DNA from: Tetradesmus obliquus
Taxonomy: Eukaryota; Chlorophyta; Chlorophyceae; Sphaeropleales; Scenedesmaceae
Direction of reading: 5' to 3'
Length of the DNA: 64,000 bases
NCBI GenBank assembly: GCA_030272155.1
Contig: CP126204.1
Span: forward strand, 558,001-622,000
Position 1 is the first letter of the stretch; each line of letters starts with the position of its first letter. Of the stretch, positions 44,581 through 55,652 are shown in pieces. Both the position numbers and the translations under genes were made by a program. Under the pieces are notes generated by a model. That model made no database searches and had not been told where the DNA came from. It saw nothing but the letters and a program-made list of their open reading frames with translations.

Positions 44581-47500
44581 GTTGTAGCACCACCAGCAGC
44601 AGCAGCAGAAACAGTTGCTGCTGCTGGCCATAGCAGCTGCAGCAACTGCAGCTAGCCATGGCAGGCGCGCCGCTGCTTCATTGCAAAGCATGGTCACAGC
44701 CGCCGCCTTGAGTGCCAAAGCATCGCGCTGGCTCTGGCACCGCCTAGCCTACACCTGCACAGCTATCCTGCACTCATTGTGCAAATTGGCTGCACCCCCT
44801 GCCTGTTTCTGCTGCTGCCGCAGGTGCATCACGCCGGCTGGCGTGCATAATCCCAAGCGCGACATGCCAGGTGGCGCCAACGCGGCCTTCCTGGGCTACG
44901 TGGACAGGCATGGGCGGCCCTGGCTGTTCGTGGTGGCCCTGAAAGACATCGCAGCAGCGGAGGTGAGGCAACTCAAGTACTGTGCCGCTTTGAGTGCTGT
45001 TGGGCCTGTAGAACAATGCATGATGCTGGTGCTGGCAACAGGAGAATTTGGTTACTGTATGTAAATGAGGTTGCTGCGACAGAAGGTAGCACAGCAAACA
45101 CTTTCTGTTGCCTGATTGGCTGGCGTCTTGCAGGCATTGTGCATTGCATGTGGTTGGCAGTCATTTGGTTGCGGCACTTTTGTGCCCAAATGCCTGCCAA
45201 GAATGTCAGTGATTTACAAACTTCTTCTGTCACTAGTGCATTCAAACCCTTGCAGGACATCTACGTGGAGTACAGTATGGCATGCTATGGCAGTGCACAG
45301 CACACTGCAGTTTGTGTCGTATTTGCTGTCAAGTGGCAGACTTGATCCAACTCATTTGTATGTTGGAACCTGCAGGAGATCTGTGTGGAGTACAACAGGG
45401 AGGGCCTGCGCACCAACCTGCACTACCAGAACATTGGCCGCAAGCAGCTCATCAGCCAGCTCACCCCAAACATCCAGCGCCTGTATGCAGCCATGCAGGA
45501 GGTGCAGACAGCACTGGCACCCAAGCTCACAGAGGACAAGGCACCCAAAGCAGCACAGCAGCAGCAGAACCAGCAGCAGAGCCAGCAGCAGCAGCAAAGG
45601 CGCAAAGTTAAGCCGGGGCAGCTAGTGCTGAACAGTAATGATGAGCTGGCAATTACAGCTTCTAAGAAGCGCAGCAATGCATATGCACGGGTGCGCGCAC
45701 AGCAGCAGCAGCAGCAGCAGCAGCCGCACCCCAGCAAGCAGCAGGTAGCAGAGTCCCAGCAGAGGAAGATCCAGGCTGCACAGCAGCAGCAACAGCAGCA
45801 GCTTTTAAATGAGTGGCTGGCCCGTGGGCTGGTAAACCTGAGCCTGCAGGTGTCTCAGCTGCAGGAGCTGCTGCCGCCTGCAGCCGATGACAGCGATGGC
45901 TTGCCAGCCGGCATTTGCGGCAGCAGCAGCGGCAGCACCGCTGCCGGCTCTACTCCTGCTGCAGCTGATGCAGCAGCTGGGCAGGCGGCAGCACCAGCAG
46001 CAGGTTCAGGTGACATATGCAGTGCATCTGACGCTGCTGGCTCTCACCTGGTGCTGCAGCTGCTGGAGAGCAGCAGCCCAGCAGTGCAGCTGCAAGCAGC
46101 AACGGCACTTGAGAAGGCTTGCGCTGACGCAGACAACGCACACTGCCTGGCAACGTTAGGCGCTGCGCCGCGCCTGGTGACGCTGCTCAGCTGCGGCTCA
46201 GCTGCGCTGCAGACAGTAGCTGCGAATGTGCTGAAGCAGCTTGCAGGGACCAATCCCATCCTTAAAGAGGCAGTTGTAGCAGCTGGCGGAGTGCGGGCGC
46301 TCGCACACCTGCTGTGTGCAGGGACAGATGCAGAGACAGGGACAGCAGCAGCAGCAGCGCTTGGCTGCATTGCTGCTGGTAGCTCTGTGCACAAGAAGAC
46401 GATTGCTGCAATGCCGAGCGCAATTAACGGGCTGGTGGGGCTGTTGCACAGCGGTGAAACGGCGGCAGTGGAGGCTGCTACGGGCACCCTGAGGAGCCTA
46501 TCATCTGCTGATGCAGGTACGCGGGTCGATGCATGTCTTGCTGTCCAGTAACATGTGTTCACCTATAGGATCGCAAGCTACAAGCATGTTTGGATAGCAC
46601 ACCGGCTGCTACTCTGCCAACACATGCTGCCAGGATGGTGCTGACTCTCCTGCCACGTCTGTGCTGTGGTTTGACGTAGGGCGGCGCGCGATTGGTGCAG
46701 ACAGCGATGCACTGTCTCTGCTAGCCTACGTGCTCAGCACAGGCAGCAAGGCAGCCAAGCAGTCCGCAGCAGCAGCACTGGCCAACCTCACGGTTGAAAG
46801 CAAGGCCAACCAGAGGGCGGTGGCAGCAGCCCCAGGCGCTGTCAGCTGCCTGGCGCAGATGCTGGCAAGTGACGATGAGGCTTCTCAGGTGGGCGACATT
46901 GGTTGCTGCTGCTGCTGAAGTGTGTGACACCGCATATGTGCTGGCTGGCTTGTCATGTAGGCATCTGCAGGAACAGTAATGCGGCAGTTCATGAAGCCAA
47001 GGACTGGTACAGTGAGGCGAGCAGTGCTGAACATGCCGCCGAGCCGACAGGCAAGTTGCTCAGTGCAATGCACTAGATTTGCGCCAATCCCCTCAGTGGA
47101 TCCCTCACACATTCATCCCACCTGCAACCTGCTGCGCCTGCTGCTGGGCTACTATTGTGCTGCTGCAGAAGCCTGCTGCAGCTGCGCTGACCAACCTGCT
47201 GCGGGGCACCTCCGAACTCAAAGCTGCCGTTGCATCAGCACCAGAGGCCATCGCCAGCTTGGTCACTGCACTCAGCGCAAGCAGCCTAGAGCTGCAGACA
47301 GTGGCAGCAGCAGCCCTGGGGGAGCTGTGTGCACGCAATGCAGCAAACAAGCAGGCCGTTGCAGCGTCACCTGGGGCCATTGCTCGGCTGGCAGCCATGC
47401 TAGATACAAATGAGGCCAGCAGCAGCTGCTGCAGCAGCCTGCTCGGTGTTGTCACTGCCGGGCCTGCCGGTGGCTCGAGTGCTTCAAGCGTCCAGGTACA

Positions 47501-48198
47501 GATTCAGTCAACTCCTCCACAACTGTAAACAAGACATGTAGTCATGCAGTGATGTCCACAAACTGTCATGGCGTGCGAGTCAGTGAAGGCTGCGTCACAT
47601 AGTCATGCACACTGCGACGCTTGCGTGCTGTTTCCCAGCTAGTCCTGCTGCCTCCTCTCACTGCTAGTCCTGCTGCTGCTGCTGCTCTTTGCCGACCCAG
47701 CAGGCAGCAGCCGCCGCCGCGCTGTCCAACCTGTCCACAATGACCTCCATCAAGCACCAGATTGGAGCCACACCCGGAGCCACACCCGGCCTCGTAAAGC
47801 TGCTGATGTCTCAGAGCAGGGAGGTGCAGCACAGCGCAGCTACAGCACTCTCCAACCTCGCCGCAGGCAGCCCAGCCAACAAGACTTCCATCCTGAGCTG
47901 CAACGACGCGCTTGTGGGGCTGTCGCTGCTTCTGGACAGTAGCGACGAAGCCGTGCAGCGTGCTGCCGCAACTGCGCTGTGCAACTTGTCGAGTGCAATC
48001 ATAGCCAGCAAGTGCTGGTACATGGACTTGGTGGCTGCAGGGGGCCTGGCTGCCCTGCAGAGCTTGGCAGGGAGTGAGGATGGAAAAGGCTGCAAGTGGG
48101 CCAAGGGCAATGCAGAGGTGCAGGCGGCAGCAGCAGCAGCACTGCGGCGGCTGTGCAAGGTTGGGAAGATCAGCTTTGTCCCCAGCGTTGCAGTGTGA
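43876..48198 (+). CDS. SET-domain / armadillo-repeat fusion protein, 975 aa
   Basis: Six exons (43876-44510, 44824-44962, 45376-46516, 46701-46888, 47169-47495, 47701-48198) join in phase to 976 codons. Residues about 135-265 look like a split SET methyltransferase domain: VRASKDFAAGDAIGPYCS at the start, FDASCCCEGDHNKLANVLDY where canonical members carry the RFINHSC block, and ALKDIAAAEEICVEYN at the end where others have GEELxxDY. A Gln-rich, Lys/Arg-containing linker (about 300-430) follows. From about 450 to the end there are roughly ten armadillo-type helical repeats (AAAALANLTVESKANQRAV, AAALGELCARNAANKQAV, ATALSNLAAGSPANK). SET proteins methylate lysines and ARM repeats bind protein partners; the target is unknown. 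The normal NHSC motif is not visible, so activity is doubtful. The exon 6 acceptor is ambiguous by 3 nt (CAGCAG). Confidence 0.8.
44548..44579 (+). repeat. AGC run in intron 1 of the SET-ARM gene
   Basis: About ten AGC units lie just after the exon 1 donor (44511), preceded by a shorter AGC run at 44519-44536. On the transcript this places a purine-rich triplet repeat next to the 5' splice site. Confidence 0.8.
45247..45400 (+). repeat. Echo of the exon 3 acceptor in the SET-ARM gene
   Basis: The exon 3 acceptor with its first codons (45369-45392; CCTGCAG then GAGATCTGTGTGGAGTAC) is repeated 120 bp upstream at 45249-45273 (CTTGCAG then GACATCTACGTGGAGTAC). The upstream copy reads DIYVEYS, closer to a typical SET end, but runs to a stop before any donor, so the downstream copy was chosen. 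Confidence 0.8.
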
Positions 48199-51100
48199 AG
48201 CGCTGCTGCAGCTGCTGCCTTGGGGGAACGGCAGCTGGTAGATGGTGAGTGCAGGGAAGAAAGGAGGGGCAGTGGCTGTTGTTCGGTTATGGGGTGGCAG
48301 TAACAGGAGAAACTGCAGCTAGCAGCGTTCATAGGCAGTCGTCTTTGTTAAGATGACATACATGGAAGGTGGTTGCCAGGGAGGCTGGCAGCAGTTTGAC
48401 GAGATTCAGCAAGGTTGCGAGGTGCTCGCACTTATTGTCTTTAAATGCAGCAGCAGGACACTGCCTGCAGAGAGTATGCATGCATGCACGTTGGACATGC
48501 AGGGTGTGGCAAATCTGCTAAAGGTTGAGCCAGCATGGCTAACCCAGGCATTGCCATGAAAACAGAAGGGTGTGGTGGGCGTTTGTCTTTACTTTACTAC
48601 TCAACTGTAGCTGTGCCTACGCTATGCATGCACAGCTGATTATCCAATTCAGTGGCAGGAACACGGTATATCTTTTCAGAGCAGCAACATGTGGCTTCTT
48701 TGGCATTACTTACCAGGTGTATGTTTTGCTGCCTCGGTTGTCATCTATCCAGACAGCAGCTGAAAGCAGAGTATCCCCAAACAGGCGAGATTGAGGTTTA
48801 GGATGTGGGCCGGTTCTTGCTTAGTGCCTACTGCACCAGTGCTGGCAGTGCTGTCTGCCTTTGTTGCTGGGTGCGTCAATGCCAGAACAGCAAAGAAGAA
48901 TTGCATAGGTCATGGCTGTCGTTTTGTCGGCCGAGTTGTCTGCTGTCATTATCGCGCGCGCGCTGACGGCAGCCCATATGCATCACTCTTGTCTGCTGTC
49001 AGGTGGTGGTGGGGTGGTGAGTGGTGGAGTAGGGTGGGGTGGGGTGGGGGGCAGAGGACGGCAAAGTTCAGGCAGGGTGTTGAGGCACAGACATTGTTTT
49101 CTGGAAGCTATTGTCACGCCACAATGCCTGCAGTATTTGATGCAGTGCGTCACAGTTTGCCATCCTTTTCATTTCACCATATGCGTTGTCAGTATATGAT
49201 TAGGTGCGGTGAACTGCGTGTGGGTGTGGAGGTGGGGATTGCTAGGGCTCTATCAAAGCTAAGCCCGGCTGATGCATTCAGTGCATGTCACTGGCCCCTG
49301 TGTTGTTACCCTGCTTTGTTGGAAAGGCAGCATGCACACATGCATTTTCCGTATACGAATTGGCGCACAAACGCAGTTTGCGCCACAACGCAGTGCAGCG
49401 TGCAGCCTGCAATAGTGAACCAGGCTGAACAGCTGCAGCCCAGCAGATCCTCTAGGCATGGAGTGGTGGGCGTGCACAACAATTGCCGACGCATGGAACA
49501 CTGTGTGCGTACAGGAACACGTGTGGCCAACAACAGCATAACTCCATGTCTTTCAGCATCCAGATGCACGCAGCTGCAGCCATGCATCCATCTGCATGTA
49601 GGTGTGCATACTCGGCTACCTGGATGCATCTTCCTACCGCCCCTGTTGGCAGCAAGTGCCACACTTTGACGAGATAGAGGTTGTTACATGCAGGCCCTGG
49701 CAAGATAACAGCTTTGCATGCTGGCGCTTGAGGACTTCTTTGCAGGGTGACGGCCTCACCTGTGTTGCATATGCTGTCTCCCAGTTGTGTTGCAGCACTT
49801 GTGTGCGCAAGGTCTTGAATGCAACACGTGTGCAACATCCTGGTGACCCGACAGCTGCCTGGTGCTAAGCAATGCAGCCGTTCAAAGTGCTGCATGCTGG
49901 TCTTGCCTCAGCAGGCCACAACAGACCTGCCAGGGCCAATCAGTCAGGTCTGATAACCTCTGGCCAGGCCTTTTCCTAGTTGTCTTCAGTTGGTGGTGTG
50001 ATAGAGTGGGCTTAATCGGCATACCATGTCTCTTACTTTAACGGCTATGACTTCAGCTTATTTCCCGCCTTGAGGGGCACTCGCTGCGGTGGTACCGCAC
50101 TGTGAGAACACAAGAACGCAGGCTAGGTGGCATACCCAGGGTGATCGGCGGTGCCAGGCGTGTGGTCTGACAGTATGCTGTGTTGCGGTGGCTGCAGTTG
50201 CCAGCATGTGTGCTTTGTTCAAGCTCATCACTCGCCGATCTGCAGCCGACTTCGGCATGTATGGAAACGAGTGTGGAAGGTGTGCACCATCTGTCACTCA
50301 ACCCTGTGACTTGCTGCTGTGCCAGTCGGTCTCACACAAACGCAACGGTGTTTGTCTCTTGTAACACTGGCAGGTCACATACATCCACTGTAGTTGCACC
50401 AGACAGGCAGCTCAACACATGCAGGTGCTGTGCTTTGTAGGAGCAAGCACACCTGAGACTTCTGCTGTGTTGGTGTCACCTACACCTTTGTTGTCTCTGC
50501 TTTTCCATGGTTGATGTGCTGGTTGCTGCTTGGATGCTGGCATAACCATGCATCGCACAGTTAGCAAACTCATGACAGCAATGGCAGCTGGGGCGCAGGT
50601 GGCTGCAGCAGCAGACAGGTGCCCGGAGTGCTGCTTTGTGCGGGGTGCCTTGTGTCATCGCACACAATTCGCATAAGCATCTGATCAGGCACTGTTGCTT
50701 TGGGGTGAGATGCAGCGCCGGTGGATTTTATTTCCTCCACCAGCATATGGCTTTGTTACACTATACATGTTTTACTCTTTACCATGATACACATGCCGTA
50801 CTATCAGTATGCTTAAAGACTGTTGCGCACGGTTTTTTTTAGTATCCCAGCAATGCCCATGCTGTGTGCGTGAGCTTCCAGCCGCGTGTACACACATACA
50901 GGCAGGTGCCAGCCGGATCATGGCGCCTGCAAGGCAAATTCTGTCACCGCATGCGCCCCAGCAGCTTTCTTGCCATCAGCTCTGAATGTGGGTGATCTGA
51001 TCAGTCCATTGGCATGGCATGATCAGTCAACTTGAAACCGCAGGGAAGCTGCGAACAGCTCAGTTGGCTGGCACCGAAATTGTGAACACAGTTGCACTTA

Positions 51101-52298
51101 TTTTGAATGTTGGAGTTTGTGAGCACTGCTGCTCACCATGATGTGAGACAGACCAGCCAGGCGTGTAAAATGACTTCTCATATATGCTGAGTTGTTGTTG
51201 TTGTTGAGTTGACAGAGTGTCACACTAGCAGTTGTCTTTCAAAATATTACACAACCCATCTTAAACGTCACAGTCTGAGTAACCTTGTCGTTTGCAGAGT
51301 CAATGACACTCATGTCACACAATTGCAGGTGTGCAGGAGGACGCGATGATGTTGCGTGCAGTGCGCAATGTCCTGCAACAGGCACCACTCAGCAGGCTGC
51401 TGTTGTGCGCTTGCCATGGCTGCACAGCACCTGCAGCTGCAGCAGCATGCCTGATATCGTCTGCAACCTACTCATTTGCTGAATGCGAGCAGAACAGCAA
51501 CGGGACCAGCGGGAATTTCGACTCATCCTCTATAGAGCTACAGACTGCTGCACATGCGAGAGCCCGTCACGGGCGTGTATCCCAGTGCAGTGCCGCACAC
51601 ATAGCAGTGTTCACTGTGCGCAACACGCAAAGATATGCTCCAGTAAAATGCGCAGGTCAAAGAGATTGGTGATTAAGCATTGCACAGCATTCTGCAGGTG
51701 CAACTGCTTAGAAGAAGTACTGCTACAGCTTGTGAGGCGCAATGCGGCGGGAAACCGCATGTCAGCAGCCAGCAGGCTGCCACCTATTCATAAGCCAAAA
51801 AAAATATTATGAATAAATCAACCATCATTGTTGAACTAGCATGGAGCAATGCAAGTCTTGGGCACCAAGCTAGTGCCATCACTGTTGCACCGAATGCAAT
51901 GCACGAGGGTGACAAGCAACGCCCAGTAGCCCAGCAAGCCGTGCCGCAGTGTCTTACAGCAAGCTGTACAGCACAATCCTTCACAGCAAAATCAACAGCT
52001 GCATCTTTGCTAACCAAGGTACGGTTCTGCAGGGCAAGGGGCTGGGACCTGCAACCCCACGTCACATGAGCATCATGCATGCGCACACTCTAGAAGCTGC
52101 TGTGTTTGTATGCGTAATCGACACGTAGAGCCTTACTCACATGACATCAGCGCCTGCAGTGCTACCAGGCCAGTTAACGCATGCGCGCACAAGAGTGTGT
52201 TTTCTTTTGCGCGACAAAGCACCCTGCCTGCTTGATAGCATTGCTTGAGCACGCACCTGTACTGTTTCACAGAAGATCGAGGCGTCGTGGCACTCCAC
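48199..52298. other. 4.1-kb region without a supportable gene
   Basis: The 3' UTR of the SET-ARM gene starts here and the promoter of the PDZ gene ends it. A 292-codon open frame at 48791-49669 has an erratic composition (Trp/Gly-rich over the G-rich tract, Cys-rich elsewhere) and no recognisable motif. A frame at 51349-51672 starts MMLRAVRNVLQQAPLSR, which resembles a targeting peptide, but I found no in-phase splice link to the PDZ gene. A G-rich tract and a GTT run (about 51191-51206) are the only repeats. Confidence 0.5.
49032..49051 (+). other. G-quadruplex-type G-rich tract
   Basis: Four runs of at least three G separated by single T (GGGTGGGGTGGGGTGGGGGG) satisfy the usual G-quadruplex pattern on the plus strand. 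They lie within a wider G-rich stretch, about 49001-49055, in the gene-free region. Confidence 0.8.
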
Positions 52299-53889
52299 AT
52301 GCACACCTCTGCAGCAGGTGCTGGCAAGCTTGCATGCAGCAAAAGGCACTCTTGCAGACCCAGCCAGCTTCCCTGCAAGCAGAATCGCAGGCTGGTTGTA
52401 GTAGCTAGCTCTGGCCAGCGGAGCAAAGCAGTGACCTCAGCTGTGGCAACAACAGAGGCACCTGCACAGCAGCAGCAACAGCAGCAGCTGGAGCAACGCA
52501 TCGCCAGCGTGTCAGTCAACCTGGGAACAGCAGTAGAGCAGGTCAACGTGCCTCTGTCAGACCCCAACAGCAGGCTGGTGCAGGCGGAGATCAACTTCCC
52601 ACTGGGGCTGGTGATCGAGCGTGAGTGCCTGCAGCGTGCTCGGTGCATTCGCTGTATCTGGAGATACAGGTGCAGCAATAATGTTGTGTACAGCACTAGC
52701 ATACGCGCATTGCACCAGGTCAAGCACCAAACAGTCAGCAGCTTCCGTGGCTGTGCTTAGAGGTTGCAAGAGTGAGCCAGCGCATATGGTGTCATGCTGC
52801 AGGCCCTGCAACAGGCAGCCTATGCCGGCTTGCCCGTGAGGTGATCATGGGAAGCACTGCCGGCATGTGTTCCTTATCAGGTTGCATTGCCCATCATAAT
52901 GCATTCGCTCATCATGTCGCAAGGCTCATTGTATCCTACTTCTGCTCTGTATGGCTTGCAGGCGTGAATGACGAGGCAGTGGTCACCGAAGTGTCTGGGG
53001 GCAGTGCTGCAGAGGCTGCAGGAGTGAGTGGCTGTGCTGCAACCCCCAGCAAACGGCAGCGCAGACAGATGGATATGCTGTCACATGCATTTATGCACCT
53101 TATGAAGACACTTGCTGTCAGCATCAGCAGTAGCAGAGACGGCTGCGTAGTGCATCACACTTGCATGTCTGCTGTATGAGCTGATGCTGTTTTACTGCTG
53201 CTGCTGCTGCTGCTGTTGATTGTTGTCGCGCAGTGCCGTGTTGGTGATGTTGTGCGCGCAACCAGCGCCATGACAATGCAGATGGTGTACCCAACCATGA
53301 ACATCATGTTTGGAGGTGAGCGGCGGCGGCAGCAGTGGCGGCAGCGGCGGAAGCATGCAGTGGTGGTTGGCAGGTCATCTGCCTGCCTGTCTTGGTTGGA
53401 AGTTGCTGCATTGCGAGTTGGGGTCCAGCTTTACCAGCAGGCGTGGCTAACAATCACAATGACCGTGAATCATAGGATGTCTTGTGTCTCTTTATGCAGC
53501 ACGGGTGTATGCGCTTGCCTCATGCAAGTTGCAGGTATGCATACCAGAGGCTTGGGACACAATTGCCTCAAGTAAGCCTGCTAAGCCTCAAATATCTCCT
53601 GCTTCTTTCTGCTGCAGGTGTGGGGCGCCCTGCACTTGTAAAGATCCTGGTGCCCACGGCCAAGGCGCCTTTCCCAAAAGTGCTGGACGCAGTGCGCAGC
53701 AACAGCACAGCGCAGGGAGGGGACGGCAGCATCACTCTCGTGTTAGAGCGCTGTGATGGCACAAGGCCTGCGGGAGCAGCAGCAGCAGTTGCAGACAGCA
53801 GCAGCAGCAGCAGCAGCGAAGAGAGTGTGGTGGGTGAAGCTGGGGCAGATGAGGATGCGCCTGCTTTTGATCCCAAGATTTTTGAGTGA
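52299..53889 (+). CDS. PDZ-like protein, probably plastid-targeted, 245 aa
   Basis: Four exons (52299-52620, 52962-53023, 53234-53315, 53618-53889) join in phase to 246 codons with stop. The first ~40 residues (MHTSAAGAGKLACSKRHSC) are rich in Ser, Arg and Lys without acidic residues and end near VVVASSG, like a chloroplast transit peptide. Residues about 75-200 form one PDZ-like domain: PLGLVIE takes the place of the GLGF loop, then VVTEVSGGSAAEAAG, a VGDVV strand, and ITLVLER as the last strand, with an insert (PTAKAPFPKVLDAV) before it. The C-terminus is acidic with a poly-Ser stretch. PDZ domains bind C-termini or internal peptides; in plastids such proteins assist thylakoid complexes, but no specific partner is indicated. 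A first exon further upstream is possible. Confidence 0.75.
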
Positions 53890-55652
53890 GCGGCATGAGT
53901 TGACTGGTGGTGTGGTGTGTCATGTGGTATGCTGGAGCAGTTCGAGAGAAGCTGTTGTCATTGTTGGTGTAATGCTGGTGTAATGGAGATGCTGCTGTGA
54001 TCATGACCGCATGGTCTGGTGTCTGGTGGGAAGTGCTGGCCAGTCCTGACGCCAGGATGCAGCTGAGAGCGTTGCGCAGGAGAAAGGTGCTGATCTTGCA
54101 GGCAGTTGAGCTGTGCAAGTGAAACTGAAGAAACTTGTTATTGAACCTGCGTGAACAATGGTGCTTGTTGGTGTGTGGCAAGGCAGTCTTGTTGCTGCCT
54201 TGCGGTGTCGAGATTTTTCACACATCACGTGGTTGTATGATGGTGCCGCAGCAGTGCAGCTGAGGGGTCCTGATGTGGCATTGGTGGCAGCACGTATTGC
54301 GGTTAGTGCTGAAGCCCGCCTGTTGTTGTATGAGGGGTTGCCCACTCCAGGGGGTTGGCTTCATCGTGGTCCCTGCCATGGATACATCACAATGGCTTGT
54401 ACAATACCCTTGTTTGAGAAGTTCTGTACATGTGCCATGCACCATGTACTTATAGGTCTTGAGTGTGCAGACCTTTGTTGGAAGGTGAAAGTGCTGATTG
54501 TCTGCCTTGTTGTGCTTGCATGGGTAGCATGGCCAACAGTGCCAATGCCATGGAGTGGCTGTGCAAACTACGCACGCATGCGAGGACGCGAGGGGTGCGA
54601 TGCAGCATTTCGTGGTGCTGGTGCGTGGCATGAGTTGGCGAGGGTGGCTGAGGGCAGAGCCAGAGAAGTGTGGTGAATGCGTGATGGTGATGCGTACGAC
54701 TCCTCATCAGGGATGAGACGATGCGTTGCTTTGCAGTGTACCCTTGTATGCTGAGTTCATACCATGACAGATGTGTGCATGTCATTGTATCGGCACGTTA
54801 TTGGTGACGGTAGTGATTGCATGTACTGTAAGAGTTATCACCTCTCTTCGGCAGGGAGCGTGAACTCATCATGTGCTTGGCCAAGACCTGCGGCTGTAGG
54901 AACGGTGAGAGGTATGGTGTTACGCTGTGACGCGGCAGTTGTGTCCATTTCATTGCACACCGCAGGGGTGAAATGGGGTTGTGCCATTCCATGCCATTGG
55001 TTGTTGGGACTGTTAGCAAGCATGGAGTTCTGCTACTTGTGATATGGTAGCACCGTAACGCTGTTCTACAGAAATGGGACTTGTCCGGCGAGTTGGTACC
55101 CAGCAGCATATACAAGGGTTACAAGCAGCGTCACAGCACAGCAGCGCGGTACACGTACAGTGCCAGAGCATTGGCAGCCTGGTGTGCCACAGTAGGCAGC
55201 ACCATGGCCAACTCCTGGTGTGATCCGGGTGCTAGGCACCTCTTATACTATAACTATTGAATAGGATGCTAGGCGTGTCTTGCAAGCAATTGCTGGTTTC
55301 CGGCAGTGCCACACACAGTGTTACATGACCCGTTTGTGAGTAAATGACACCGCGATGGAGCAACCACCTAATTCATCACCATCAACTGGACAAGTACAGT
55401 GTGTCTAGCGCACTGCAAGCTGCATCAATTCGCTTTCACCTTCACAACAAAACAAACAGCAGCAAAGCAGTGCTGCTCAAACAACAGCTTGGCCAACAGC
55501 CGCAGCCACTGGCACAACCATCGCAGCGAGTGGAACTGGCACAACCATTGCACGCCTGCCCATACATACGTAGCTGCTGCATCAACCAGCTGCCGCAGGC
55601 GCCAGCCACATGTTCACAGTACAACACTGCTGCTGTGCTGCAGTGCTCTAAG
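53890..55652. other. Convergent intergenic region
   Basis: This gap lies between the PDZ gene stop and the LRR gene stop. A 172-codon plus-strand frame at 54158-54676 starts with ATG and has one hydrophobic stretch (VKVLIVCLVVLAWVAW), but it resembles nothing I know, has no splice partners and sits in 3' flanking DNA. I treat it as probably not a gene. Confidence 0.5.
53968..53983 (+). terminator. Two TGTAA polyadenylation signals after the PDZ gene
   Basis: TGTAA occurs at 53968-53972 and 53979-53983, about 80-95 nt after the stop codon. TGTAA replaces AATAAA as the main poly(A) signal in chlorophycean algae such as Chlamydomonas and Volvox. Confidence 0.65.

Noticed and set aside
48791-49669. 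292-codon open frame in the gene-free region
   Set aside because: Erratic composition, crosses the G-rich tract, no motif and no splice partners.
52245-52298. Extension of the PDZ protein upstream of ATG 52299
   Set aside because: No in-frame ATG before a stop; the upstream start would need a TTG codon, which is not usual in nuclear genes.
54158-54676. 172-codon open frame after the PDZ gene
   Set aside because: Lies in 3' flanking DNA after two TGTAA signals; no recognisable domain.
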